A DNA stretch of 64,000 nucleotides from Lycorma delicatula (taxonomy: Eukaryota; Arthropoda; Insecta; Hemiptera; Fulgoridae). A program made the position numbers and the translations under genes. Position 1 is the first letter of the stretch. Each line of letters opens with the position of its first letter. Below the pieces are notes generated by a model. That model made no database searches and was not told the DNA's origin. It saw only the letters and a list, made by a program, of their open reading frames with translations. This document shows, piece by piece, positions 1-13,000 of this stretch. The stretch is taken from contig NC_134455.1 of NCBI RefSeq assembly GCF_047948215.1, positions 103,691,995 to 103,755,994 on the forward strand. Reading direction: 5' to 3'.

Positions 1-365
1 TTTCAAATTTTCTATATTTTTTCAAATGGAATGACCTATTTTTGACCTCGCTAATGAAAAGAGCAGAAAATTTTACATTGAAATATGTGGTCTCAATATG
101 GACCTTGGACCTTTTTTCAGGGTGTTTCATTTTAATTTTCTCATAGGCAAATTTCTCATTTCTCAACACAAAAAAAATTACTTAAAAGTTATGCAGATAC
201 GGGAATATCTCATGGTGACATTGAATTTGACTTATTTCAAGGTCAGTGTGATTTTTTTCAGATGGGATGACCTATTTTTTACCCCCACCAATGAATAGCA
301 GAAAATTTTACATTAGAATATGTAGTCACACATATGACCTTGGACCTTTTGTAAAGGTTAAATGG
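1..365. repeat. Degenerate tandem repeat, period about 233 bp
   Basis: Two diverged copies of one unit follow each other. A block with GATGACCTATTTTT, then GCAGAAAATTTTACATT, then ACCTTGGACCTTTT appears near 28-117 and again near 263-350. No reading frame is conserved between the copies. It lies in the dynein intron downstream of exon 11 and continues off the left edge. Confidence 0.6.
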
Positions 366-1985
366 CTGAAAATCTAGGATGATTAAAATGAAACACTGTA
401 TATATGTTTATATTAATTTATCAAATGTTATATAATACAAAAATATTATATTGTATTAAAAGTTAGACACTTCATTATTGGTTCCTGTATCTCAGCTTAA
501 ATGATGGATAAAATACTGCAAAAATAGATTCGTCTACAACAGATATAATATAAAAAACTGTTATGATTTAATACAAAAATTTAATTCAATTAAGATTACA
601 AACAAAATCAAAATGATATCCTCTTTGATGTGTCTATTATAGACATTTATGTACCTGCAAATGAGATAAATATACATGTATTATGGAATCATGATAAATA
701 TACATTAACACTGGAAACATGATATAAGGTAAAAACTAATGAATGATATAAATACTAATAAATTTATTAAATACTGAAGTCATACATTTTAATATGTCAT
801 GGATGTAATAAATAAATTTGAAATTTAAATTGTAATGATACACTGAACACCAAACTGTAAGAAAAAATGATTTTTAATAAATTAATTCAAAATGTTTTCA
901 GTCATCTTTGTGACCATCCTCAGTGACTCATGTGCTTGTTTTCAAGTTGATATCAGCTAATGTTTATAAGCACACAAAGTATTAAACATTTGGTCAAAAA
1001 AAGAATGTAATTAGGATTGTATCTGTTTATTGTAAGTCAGTTAACTAATATACAATAAATGCTTATTGTAAAATTATTATTTTACAATACTGCATACTAT
1101 TATAATAAATGCCCCAATAATAATAAATTATTTATATTATTAAATTAGTTTGTCAGTAATTTAATGGCAAGGGACTGAGAACAAAATACAGCACTGAAAT
1201 ACCTCATTTTGTTTTATATTTTGAAATGTGCTTTTGTTATAGAAGCATAATAAAGCTCTTCCTCTTACACCATTGTGTTGGGATGAATAGCACAATAAAA
1301 GTTCTATTATGTGGTTTGGTAGAGGAGGATATTTTTGTTTTAAGAATATTTTCTTTTTGCAAAGATTATACCTTATTATGAACACATTCACTTGGAAAAT
1401 ATATCCATGTGAATAAGTTAACTTTTAAAATTTTCTAAATAATGGTCTACTTTATTCATATGTAAGTTTTTAATCCGTAGGCACAGTAAATATTTAATAA
1501 TGATGAAAGATAAGCATTTTATTAAGTTATTTCAAAGCAAAATAATATAATTTGATTTTGTTGTGAATGAAATCAATCTGATCATCCCATGAGAATTTAT
1601 CACCCACAAAACACCCAGAAATTCTAACCTATGCATAACAGAAATGTATTGTAATCATTAATGGGAATTACATCCATATGGTTTGCAATAATATGTTTAC
1701 TGAAACATACAACAGAACAGTTTCAACCGTATTTAAAGTTATAATCTATTCCATGAATAATCTTTTGAACTGCTAATATAAGGTTTTTTAGTAGTTTTAA
1801 ATAATCTTTAGAGATAGATACAGTTTTATCATTTGCATAGAGGGTAACAATGAATATTTCAAGAGTTTGAGGTGGATTCATTAATGAATAACAATAAGAA
1901 CAAGGAACTGAGAACAAAATAGAGTACTGCAGTATTGCATTTTGTTTTATATTTTGAAGTGAGGATTTATATTATATTATCTGTC
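366..1985. other. AT-rich intron, no gene seen
   Basis: Non-coding, very AT-rich sequence of the last visible dynein intron. The only structure seen is a direct repeat of about 55 bp: GGACTGAGAACAAAAT with a following TTTTGTTTTATATTTTGAA at about 1171-1226, and a diverged copy at about 1905-1962. Confidence 0.5.
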
Positions 1986-1989
1986 TAAG

Positions 1990-2815
1990 TTTGACTTTAA
2001 GCAGTTGTAAAGTTTTGACATCCCAACCCTGTAAGGGGTAGACACCCACCTTGTGACGTTACCGGTCTCGCCACACCACCCCTTTCGTTCTGAGTCCTGA
2101 GGGGCTTTACCAGAGGTCGTATTTAGACCCTCTTACTGATTACATCTCACAGTCATCAGCCAGGCCTCGGTCAGGATGCCACTGATGTAAATGCCTCGGC
2201 AGACATTTGCATCAGTAAAATACATATCAAATTTCACCTTCAAGTAGGCCTCAAACGGACATCTTCACATCCAACCTAACATGATTCCCTCAAACTAACT
2301 AACCGAAAATGCGGAAATGTGTACCCCACAACTAGTCCAGATTTGACAGCACCGTTTGTGACTGTGAATACCTCAGAAAACGAACGAGTTTAAAGTTAAA
2401 TCAGTGCTACACTCATACCAATCAAAATTATGTCTTACGCAAAATATAAATTCAGACCTACACCCAAATAAGTCGACCAATTTAGGTCACCTAACAAGGG
2501 GAAAGCAGTAGCAGCTGGCCCATCGTGGGGAACTGCTTGGAAAAAACTGCCTTGGCTACGGTGGTGTAAGGCGACTGATGCCAACCCGACACTGCAGGGT
2601 TCTGTAGGCCATGCTGTAGAGGAGACCAATTGCCACTTCAGGAGAAGCTTAGTTCAATTCCAATGGATGAACTGCAACTTTCTGAACTCAATCAAGCCAA
2701 CATCTCCAGAGGCCTATGACTGGACTCAACAGCCCTTCTCACAGCTACCTTGCCAAACACACAAATGGCCCTTTTCAGGGTCACCATTCTAAAAACCCCC
2801 AAACAGACCTTGGGC
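1990..2815 (-). mobile_element. 3' end of an R1-like LINE (5'-truncated)
   Basis: The minus strand carries a GC-richer block that matches, with scattered changes, the 3' untranslated part of the LINE at 57.7-58.0 kb. For example, the complement of 2455-2505 contains CCCCTTGTTAGGTGA followed by AATTGGTCGACTTATT, also present at 57890-57925. A short frame ends in the same residues (PLLG, LNWSTY) as the other copy. This copy keeps several hundred bases of extra 3' UTR, with GAGGCCTGGCTGATGA and a run around GGGTTGGGATGTC at its 3' end near 2010. No reverse-transcriptase sequence remains, so it is a dead, 5'-truncated insertion. Confidence 0.7.
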
Positions 2816-3593
2816 AATGAATTCCACAGCATTAAAAACTAATTTTTTCTGTGAATATAACTTTCAATTACAATATCATATTTCCAATTTCATAAAAAAA
2901 AACAGTAAAATAAACATTGAAACCACCATTTTTGTTTTCACTTTTATAAAAAGTTTCAGCAAAGAAAAAGTTTTCTTGGTTGAGAAAGGTTTTGGTCAAT
3001 GTTTTACAAGTGTTTTGAAACGCATGTAAAATCTGATGTCTCATTGGAAAAAAATATTTCAACTTCTCAAGTTTTATTTCTTAGGTGTTGAATACTTATA
3101 TGGGAAATCTTAATGGTAGTGTAATTATTGTTTCTTTAGTAGGAGGAAGACAGGGTTACTTTTAAGAAAATTTTTATAACTTTCACTGCAGATATATATA
3201 TATATATATATATATTATTATCAATAATAAAGATTACACTTACTGCTTTTTGTTTCTTGTGATGTATGAGAGCTTTTAATGTGATCACTATTTCATCAGA
3301 TATTATAGGACACCTTTTGTTAAAAAATTAAAATAGATAAGAAATTTGTTTCATTTGTTAGGTTGGTTAATTAAGAGTGATTAAATGAATACTGAACAAT
3401 TATTGATAATTTATACTGCTATTATTATTAGATTGTCATATGTTAAATAATCTTATATTAAACAAATTTTATCATTTTTTTAAACCAATCTTCAAAATTT
3501 AATTGTTCATTTATAATATTATTATTATTTTTTATTATGTGCAATTTTTCAAGAGATTGCATTTTAAGTTTATCTCTATATATTTCTAGTATT
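2816..3593. other. AT-rich intron with short (AT)n
   Basis: No gene or transposon is recognised. A short AT dinucleotide run lies at about 3191-3215. The rest is low-complexity intron sequence. Confidence 0.5.
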
Positions 3594-4521
3594 TTCATGT
3601 CTTGTAAATTAATAAATTTATGCAAATTGTCAAACTACAGCTTCAACTAATTGCTCCTTGTTAGCAAAGAAAGCACCATTGTTGGTCAATGGTGCTTTCA
3701 TTGGTCAATATAGCTAACCCATTTATCTGTTTTCACCAATGGTGCTTCTTAGCCATATTTTAATTTGATGAAGGGAGGTAAAAACACTTGATAGTACTTG
3801 TTGTGCAGGGCTGCGAAAGTAGTATCACTAGAGCCTTACTAATAGTTGGGAAAAATGATTCGCTGTTTTTTAAAACTTTTAATTATGTCTGGTGCTTTAT
3901 GTACCTCATTCCACAATCTGAACCACAATTCCCTTTCTCCTTCATTGGCTTCTAAATTGTAGAAGGTTTCACACTGTGAAGTACTTTCACTCCATTCCTC
4001 TGATGAAACACTTCTCATATTACTCGGATGGAAATTTATCACTGAAAATGCAGGTGATTTCTCTACAGAAAATCTGATGTGTATAGATGATATGAAGGAA
4101 TCCAAGTAAGGAATTACTAGAGACCTCCAAAATTTGGAAGGATGATTGCTTCTATGCTTCTATTGGCTAGCAATGTGATTGGTGGTTATAACAATATTCA
4201 AATACACTGCAGTATTGCCTGCTTCTTTTAAAACAGCAGTTATGACGTTCTTCGCATCTTTCTGATGAACTCATAGCATGTCAAAAATAGTTTGAATGTG
4301 CTGGTTGGCTTTGACTACGTCAAGTGTCAACTGAAGTGTATTTCCTATGGGGTTTCCCTTCGTTGAATTAAAACATGGCTAAGAAGCACCACTGGTGAAA
4401 ACAGGTAAATGGGTTAGCTATGTTAAGCATTGACCAAGAATGTGTTTTCTTTAACAAGGAGAATTTAGTTGAAGTTGTAGTTAGACAATTTGCATAAATT
4501 TATTAATTTACAAGACATGAA
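3594..4521. repeat. Inverted repeat pair, arms of about 160 bp
   Basis: The left arm, about 3594-3764, runs TTTCATGTCTTGTAAATTAA ... GGTGCTTCTTAGCCAT. It is repeated in reverse complement at about 4367-4521, which runs ATGGCTAAGAAGCACCA ... TTACAAGACATGAAA. The arms match over nearly their whole length with scattered substitutions and are separated by about 600 bp. That spacer holds the C-terminal part of the hAT transposase remnant. The left arm also carries a smaller internal palindrome around 3668-3700 (GAAAGCACCATTG ... CAATGGTGCTTTC). Confidence 0.85.
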
Positions 4522-5650
4522 AGATATGAAGTATAGCGGAATACTTAGCAATTAATGCTATTGACATAATAAATGAAGATCTGCATGCCGCTGCTTGAAT
4601 TTGATAAGCATTTTTTCTTGTTGCTTCATTTCCCTCTTCAGTAAGATCTCTAATGCATTAACAATATCAATGAAGTGATCCTTAAAAACAAGGATGCTCT
4701 TGTATTTCTCTGACCACCTAGTCTAACACAATTTAGTAATGCTAGCAATAAGGTTGGATTGTAAAATGGACTTGCAAAAAATATGATATCTCCTTGATAG
4801 TTCCAACGCAGTGTCAAATTTCTTGGATAGCATTTAAGTCATTCACAACAAGGTTAAGCTTGTTAGAAGAGCAATGGAAGTAGAAGAGTTTTTTGTACTT
4901 TTGTCTCAAGCTCACCTGCACACCCCCTTCTTTTCCAGACATGGTGGAACATTCATGGAAGCCTTACTCCACACACTTATCTGAGTCTAGATTTAAGTTT
5001 GTCATGAAATCTTCAATCTCACGGGCATTAAGTTCTTCAAGCTCTACAAAGCTTAAAAATTCTTCTTCAATTTCATTGACCTTCTCATTGAAGAAATTCA
5101 ATCTAATAGATAGCTGTTCTTCACCAGAAATATCTGCAGTTTCATTAGCCAAAATACTGTAAATGCAAGCTTTTTTAATCCTTGTTATGATGTGTTCCCT
5201 GTTTGTAGCGCCACATAAATCAATTAATTAATTTTGGTTTTGGATGATAGGCAATTGGTCTGACTTGTTTTTTGGTCCATGCTCAAAATCTTTTATTTGT
5301 GAATCACCTGCTTTGGTGCATTAATTGTATAAGTCAATAGGTATGTCTTCATCCAGATTTTTGCCTCTGAGAGGAAAATCATGTGTAAAAATGACGCAGG
5401 AAACAATTGAGGACAGTACTTTTTTTGTAAATTTTTGTGAAGACTGGTGATGTTGGATGTCCTCTGGAACACCCTCCATGAACGATTTTGCAGATTCCAT
5501 TGCAGTCTGATGTCCCTGGTACTGTACATGTGCTTTGCAATAATCCTGTATGTCCTTGTACTGATGGAAAAAGAACTCCAACCACCTCTAATTGTTCTGG
5601 ATGATGGCAGAAACATCACAAATATTTACAGACAATATTTACATACAATA
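3839..5650 (-). pseudogene. Degenerate hAT transposase (ZMYM1/DUF4371-like)
   Basis: Minus-strand pieces appear in the correct protein order. Around 5321-5581 is an N-proximal cysteine/histidine-type segment. At 4964-5152 is the catalytic-domain start with NETADISGEEQLS and LDSDKCV, matching the DETxDxxxxEQL and KCVGQGYDG motifs of DUF4371 hAT proteins. Around 4530-4960 is a segment with an H-x-LNLVV-like motif. At 3839-4105 is a C-terminal part with IPYLDSFISSI and NFHPSN. Frames change several times and stops interrupt the coding sequence, so it is not functional. The right arm of the inverted repeat (4367-4521) lies inside the coding region and the left arm just after its end. No terminal inverted repeats of the hAT itself were identified. 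Confidence 0.75.
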
Positions 5651-6889
5651 TTTATATTTTGAGTCGCCTTTAGTAAGCTTCCTCCTTGCCCCTCCCTGGA
5701 TACAACCATAGAATTATTTATTTTATTATTACATAGTAATTTTTTAACAATACTTAACTTATTCTTAAAGTTCCTTTAATAGGGATTTTATGATACATAT
5801 TATTTATAAGTAAGCAAAATATCATTATTATCTAACTTTACTTCTTTTAGTTTTTTTATAGCTAAAATACTATTTTTAATAGTATAACTCAGTTTTAAAT
5901 TGTTTTTTAGGAAGTTTGAAAAAATTTTGTAGAAAGGTGTATTAATATAATTTAATTTATAAGTGGTCCAATAGCATCATTTGCTTTATGAATTTTTATC
6001 AAACCTAAAAACTTAAGTGGTGAAAAGATTATTGTATTAATAATTTTTTTTTTTCATTAATTAATTACAATTATTGTTTAATGTTTTAAGGAGTTTTTCA
6101 TTGAGTTTGTTAGCTGACTTTTTATTTTATAATTATTGGTTTTTATAAATGAGCAGATTTTTTTCATTATATTGATCTTTAAAATAAAACCTTATTTAAT
6201 AATAAAAAAAATCTTATATATATATAAAATATCTTTGTGAAAATTCAAATAATTCATCAACATACTGACCACTGCGCCAGATAACCTCAAATATCAAAAT
6301 AAGTAAAGTTCATTAAAAATGTATTTAAAACTACTATTTAGATGACCAGAGCTCAGTTTTTAAAACTATCTTAGGGTAAATCACAGCACAATTTTTGATT
6401 TATTAAAATGTAACAGGAGCACTAATAAGTGAATGATTCTTCACTGTAGTAAATATATTAAGTTATGTAATTATGTCATGATGTTTGTACTGATAATTTT
6501 ACACCAAACATCAGAGGAATCTAAATAAAACGTCTATGAGACCACATCTAATCAATAGATCTCATTAATTACTTTAAATAAATGTATTCTGTTAGAGAAA
6601 GTTTGGTTAAAACATCCTTATGTGGTTAGCAGTCATCATCATATCATAGTGTAAGAACAGGAATGACATGATATACTGTAGGTCCATACATTACTGCAAA
6701 AATCTGAACTGTCACACATATTTTACCTAAATGCTGACATCCTGGAGCTTGCAAGTACCAATAACAATTTTGTCTCGTTGAAAATTATGAAGTGTTAACA
6801 TGTTAATCAGGCAGGAGTAATTTTTGAAACTATATTAAAAACATAAAATAAAAAAACCATGTATATCTAATCTTTGAAAAAAAAATTAC
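5651..6889. other. AT-rich intron, no gene seen
   Basis: Low-complexity intron sequence directly downstream of dynein exon 11. The next exon would have to encode the conserved C-terminal dynein segment that follows VPSAWLK. No such open segment was recognised here or further left, so the intron is at least 6.9 kb. Confidence 0.5.
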
Positions 6890-7040
6890 CTTTTAACCAT
6901 GCGCTAGGTACTCTTCCTTCAAAAATTGCTGTGTATATTTCTTCCAAATTTGATGACATGACAACTAAACCTAATATCCCTTTCCTTAGATCTTCTAGAG
7001 AGGTTTGAATTTCTTCTAATAATATGTTATACCTGGACAC
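6890..7040 (-). CDS. DNAH2: Dynein heavy chain exon 11 of the window (C-terminal domain)
   Basis: The acceptor TTTTATTAG precedes 7040 and the donor GTAATT begins at 6889. The 151 bases start in phase 0 directly after the LLQE codons of exon 10 and encode [29 protein letters not shown] and GRVPSAWLK, then end one base into a glycine codon. This is the start of the dynein C-terminal domain, just before the conserved LxSWTRDL and FTFPTGFL segments expected from the family. Those are not found in the remaining 6.9 kb. Confidence 0.93.
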
Positions 7041-10000
7041 CTAATAAAAATTCACAAAATACAAAGTGTTAGTAAACTACAAAAATATACAATTTTAATA
7101 AATATTAAGGTTTCTGGATTTATAACTAAGGTGTCTGGATGCATGTTTGACTATAAATACAAAACCTTAAAACACAGATGAAATATCATCTTAAAGTTTG
7201 CTAATCATTCATTGTCATCAATCTTGACATAATTTCTTTTCAAAACTTCTTTCAGATAAATATAAACAGATTCCTAATAGTTATATTATTACTTGGTTAC
7301 CAAGTCAAGCAATGAAGGTGTTACTTGATTAAAAACTTCTCATTGACACAGTTGGTCAGCATCAAATTCTGACAGATGCAAGTTAATAGTGTTAACTAAA
7401 TTCTGCTACTGGTATTTTCTTGAATTTGCTGGCTGAGGATGAGTTTGCTTATTCACTGAGCAAACTCAGTGTAATTGCTCTCTGAGCAACCATTACAAGT
7501 AATTCATTGAACATTTTATAACTAAATAAATAATGAATCCTATCTTGTAGATGGTGGGGTTCTGATTTCTTTTTCATAAAAAAAAAATTTTTCATGAAAT
7601 ATAATCACACCAACACAAAAATAAAACAAAGCATTTCAGGTATAAGAAAAATTGAAACCCTTAAAAAATCTTTTTATGTTATAAAAAAAAGCACATCTCC
7701 AGAAAAAATAATGAAATTAAGCCTGGATATCCACCAAGGGGCTTACTTATAATTCTAATTAACCAGTCTTTGATTTAAGATTGGTTGAAAGAAAGGTGTA
7801 GTGATGTAGAAAAAAAATAACTTCCTGTTAATGAAGATGTAGCATACAGAAAAAAAATGTTTTTTGAAGAAATGGAAAAAAGTATCACTATCAATGAGCG
7901 ATGTGAACAAAAAAAAATTGTTATGAGGTACAAGTAAAAGAGATACGAGGTAGCAGAAAAATATGCAGATTCTAATGAGAAGAAAATAAAAAGTAAGATC
8001 ATATAGGAAGATAAATTGGTGATTATCGCAAAGGGTACTATTTTGAGATTAGGATTTGATAGTTATAATTAGATAGGAGTAGCAGGTGATGGTTATAAGA
8101 GTATTCAGCGTTATCACTGACAGAGACATATTGTTCTGTTTGGGATAATAGAACTCAATCATAGAAAAGAGAAAACTGCATTAGATTAAAAAAAAGTAAT
8201 TTACTACGATATTCTACTGAATAAAGCAGGTAGACTATGACACACTATCAATCTCACATTTTTGTACAAGATAGTTTTATTAAGCACAATAAACACAAAC
8301 AGCTGTAGGATGTTACTTCATAAAAAGCAGTTGAGTTACAGAAGAAACAAGGGGGTCCATTTTGGTTCTGACACTCATCATGGGAAACAGTCTGAAAAAG
8401 AATAAAGCTACCCCATAAGATTATTTGTGTTGTCCTATGGGTAACTTGTGATACTACACAAGTTATACAATTTCTAAAATGGAATATGATAATGTGGAGC
8501 AGAATAACATGTTCTAAAAAATAAAAAAATATAAATATGAATTTTTTATCTGTACTAAAATTATGAAGCTGTGATAGGAGTAGAAGTTAATGAATGGCAA
8601 GTTCTAATTTAAAAGGAAAGAAATGAAGGTTTAGTTAATCCCTTTTTTTATTATTACATTTTGTTGTACTTAGGTAAGAAATGTATTGAAAATATCTGAA
8701 ATCTGAAATCAGAATAAAACAGTTTAAGAGAAACTTTTATAATGGTATGAAAATGTGATAATTATGATATTACAATATAATAATAAAACAAATTGGTCAT
8801 TATAATTTCTCCAAATATTGAGGCTTAAAAATGAAGTTCAAAATATATGAAAAAAATTAGATTTGTAATAACAAATCTAATAAAATAATACTGGTCAACA
8901 AAATTAATTTTTTTTTTGTTAAATGAGAGTGAATGGCTGTTTCTTATAGTGATTTTTATGCTGATTTCATATATGTTAATGGTGTTTTTCTATCGAGCTC
9001 AGTTTTTTTGTAATTGAAATTTCTTTTGAAACAAAAAATATATGGTGAACATAATATGAGAATACATTACAGCATTTTGTACCCACCAAATATCTTTCTT
9101 TTGGATTTTCTGCTGTAAGTGTATCCCTTATTAGATTCCAACAGTAGTCAGCTAATATTTTTGGATTCCATTTTCCCTGGTATCATGTTTCTATTGTAGA
9201 TATCTTCCAGTAAATGCGTTCTCCATTTTCATCACTGACAGCGCTGAGATTGTTAAGGAAAATATCCAAATGTGAATGTAAGAAATGGATTCTGAGTGAC
9301 ATGTTACATCCAAGTTCTTGTAATTTTGAAGGAGTTCACTTTACAAGTTCTCTGTAGTTATTGGCCTTATGGTTTTCAACGAATTTGTTTACCACATTTT
9401 GCATTGATTTCCATGCAGCAACCTCCAAGTCATTCAAACTTTCTTCAAACGCCGGATCATGCATTAGTTTTCTTATTTGTGGTCCAACAAATATACCTTC
9501 CATTATTTTAGCATCGCTTATATTAGGGAATTTGTTTTTTATAAACTGAAACCCTGCACCATTATGATCCATTGCTTTAACAAAATTTTTGAATAAACCT
9601 AGGTTAATGTGCAGTGGCGGAAGATAAACTCTTTCTGGTTTTACTAATGCCTGACTAATAACATTCTTCTCTCCTACAGTCAGTACTTTTCTCTCTGGTC
9701 ACTGCTCTTTTATGTAATGGTCTTTCCTATCCCTGTTGTCTCACTCGCACCAAAAGCAACAGAACTTAGTGTATCTGCTATTACTTTCAGATCTCCATAA
9801 ATATTTCTCACACTGAATCCTGCTCAATACAAGTTTAATATTTTCATAAGACTCTATGTGAACAGCATCTGTTAATGATATTTTGGGTACTTATTTCCAA
9901 TGTGAAGTAAAACGGCTTTAAAAAAACTAAGCTTTGACGAGTCAATAAAAAGTTGCCATTCGTCAGGATGTTACATATGTCCCAAAGCTTCCAGTAAAGA

Positions 10001-13000
10001 GTCCACATCATTACATTATACTAAGTTTTCATACTGAGGGAAGAAATGTTCAAATTCTGACTTGTCTGTCATGAAAAGAATTTATTTTAGAATTTGTTTT
10101 AAAGATGCCATCCTTTCAGTTTTGATACTGATATTTCTGCTTGATTCTTTAATAAATTTAGATTATAAACCAGATCAATTAATTATGACTGATTAATTAA
10201 ATGGGGTCAGTGTATCTATTTTATAAAAAGTTTGGATCTTTTTCTTCATCACTTGATTAGTCAGTACAAGATTTGACATTTTCATTTTCATCTAAGTTCC
10301 ATGTTTCTGGTGGTACTGCAACTGGAAACTCTTGGCTATCTGGCACTGGCCACATGGCACAGGGAATATTAGGGTATATATACATAGTAAGTCTAGTTTT
10401 AGCTGTTATCCCAGATATGTTTATTATACAAAAACAACAGTCTGTGGTGTGAACCTTTGGTTTTCTCCAAACCATTGCAATTGCAAATGGAATGTGATGA
10501 GATCCATTTAGCCAACCAGTCAACAATATAACACAAGAAGCACAGCAAATATGAGAAACCCAAGATTTGCCTGATCACCTAATTTATACCCAAAATACAC
10601 TTCATATGACTTTTTTATCAGTGGAATTATTTTTCTTTCCTGAGACTTCAACGTTACCTCACCACGGATGCAGCAGAAATTGTGTGGATGATTAACGCAA
10701 CTGCGAGGATTGTTAATACATTTCGATAATTAAAATTGTTTAAAAAGAAACACTTTATAAACAAACTTATTTAATAAACATACTCACTTTACTGAATAAC
10801 ATGCACCTGCAAATATGAAAGCCAGCTATGAATCTGAATGTTACACACACAAGAATTCACACTTGAATGAGAATTAAAAATATTTCTCTAATCTGCACAA
10901 CAGTTTATAAGTAAATATAATAATGAAAGAAATAACTAATGAGTGAATGATATGTTTATAACAAAATGAAAATAGGAACAATGAGTCACATTCTTGTTCA
11001 TTTTAATTAGTGTTTAAATATTAAACATGATGACTAGTGTCTAACAAATCAATGTCACAATAATTAAGGGACTGTAATAAATAATAAACAAAAGCTGTTT
11101 GGTTGATAGATAATATAATAAAATATTTTCACAAATTGTTATGCTTATGGGGTTCATGCATGATAGTACTTGAAAATAAGAATGGTAATTACAAAAAGCT
11201 AAGCCTGATAGAAGAATTCTGACTTCATATTTGAGATCAACATGAAAAATACTCTTTTAACAAAATCATTGTTGATCGGTGAAAAAAAAAAAAATATATA
11301 TTATAACAAGAAAAATTTGAATAACTTTGTAAACTGGCAGAAATGAATGAAATATCACAACCTAAAAATGCATTTTCAATTTTCTAAGGAAAATAGAAGC
11401 CCATTTTTCTATATAGATTTTGTAATGCAAGTGGGTTGGCTGCACATAATGAATTTCAAGAAAGAGTATCCACACTTCAAAACCTTTGCTTCAGTATTTC
11501 AGTGTTTATGTGTGACAGATTCTTTTCCTAATGTATTGTGTTGGGAAATGAAGAACATCATGTTGACAAAGAAGAAATTTAATCCACTATGTAAAATGTA
11601 GCTGAAAGGAATTTAAAGAATACTAGACGAATTTATGTTTACAGTGTTTGTTACACATTGAAAAGCAATGTAGTAGATCAAAATTAAGTCAAATGCTTTG
11701 AAAAGAAAATCTCAACCTTTTTCTTCTTTTGAAAGAAGAAAAAATGTGTTCCCTGGATATTTTGCATTGTGATTAAATCTCTGTCTTTGTTTTTAGACAA
11801 CCATCACAAAGTAAATTCAAGTATATTTATTAACAAAGTAACTTTTTCAGAAATAAAATTTAATAAATCACAAGTAATCTTCAATAAGTGTTCTGAAAAT
11901 CTGCAACATTTACACTTACTAATTTTCAAAACAGATTTCATATTAGACAGTATTACAAAATAGGTGACAAAATAAACAAATCATTAATGTTTTATAAATT
12001 ACTTATTGAAAAGCTGTATAGTTACAGCTCTTGCTAACTAATTTATTATCTCCTATAGAAGATGCTCTTCTGCCATAAGATGACAAATATTTTCTTCTTA
12101 CAGTGAGTATCTCCATATTTTTATGAAGGAGCTAGAAATTACAAAAATATAACTTATCTAAATAATCTGACTGGGTGTGACTGACCATTTAATTGAACTG
12201 CAAGATGTGACCTAACCCAGTGGATATTACATATGAATACTAGGTCATTAAAAATTTCAGTATGTGAGCAAAAATCAGTATAAGAAAGAGTAACCTGAAG
12301 TTATATAAAACAATTTTGGTACAGTATGGAGAGCCACCCAAGGAATTTTAGATGCAATTGTTGTGTAAACAGTGTAAACTGTTTACTGTTGTGTAACAGT
12401 AAACTGTGTAAACTGTTATGTAAACAGTGATGGAAAAATTTTTACCATTTTAAACTTTATAGAAGACATTTTTAAACTTCTTAAATTGCTATTTTTTTTC
12501 AGTCGACTTCACTTACATAAATTTTTCAGATATACATTCTCTACAAATTTTGTTAAAATTTTTTGGGTTTTATAACAAGTTATTTTCAGTAACTAATATA
12601 AAAAGGAGCATCAGCATAAAAAAAGTTTTTTCTAAGGAGATATGATCAGTAAATTATGATTCTGCCTTGGATTGAACCTGTTATTGAGTATGATTAATGA
12701 AATTAAAGAAGATGTTGCTGTAAAGTCATCTTCTGACATTTAGTATGTGATGTGTATGGATGATATTGAAATATTTTACCAGAGTAGGCCAGATTTAGAG
12801 TAACTATTAAAGATAGTGTTATAAATCAGCATAGACATCCAGATACAATTAAGACTGGATAAAGGTAAAAATAACAATATTGATAAAGACAAATAGGAAA
12901 AAAATGAAGGATTATTTCTATACTGATCAGGACACATAGAAAGCATGTTGACAGTGAGCTTTATAAATGCTGAGGATACCAGTAGGCTAGATTCTGTGTA

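Noticed and set aside
7775..8002. 75-residue hydrophobic minus-strand frame resembling a membrane protein
   Set aside because: Low-complexity product of A-rich plus-strand DNA; no start context, homologue or splice continuity.
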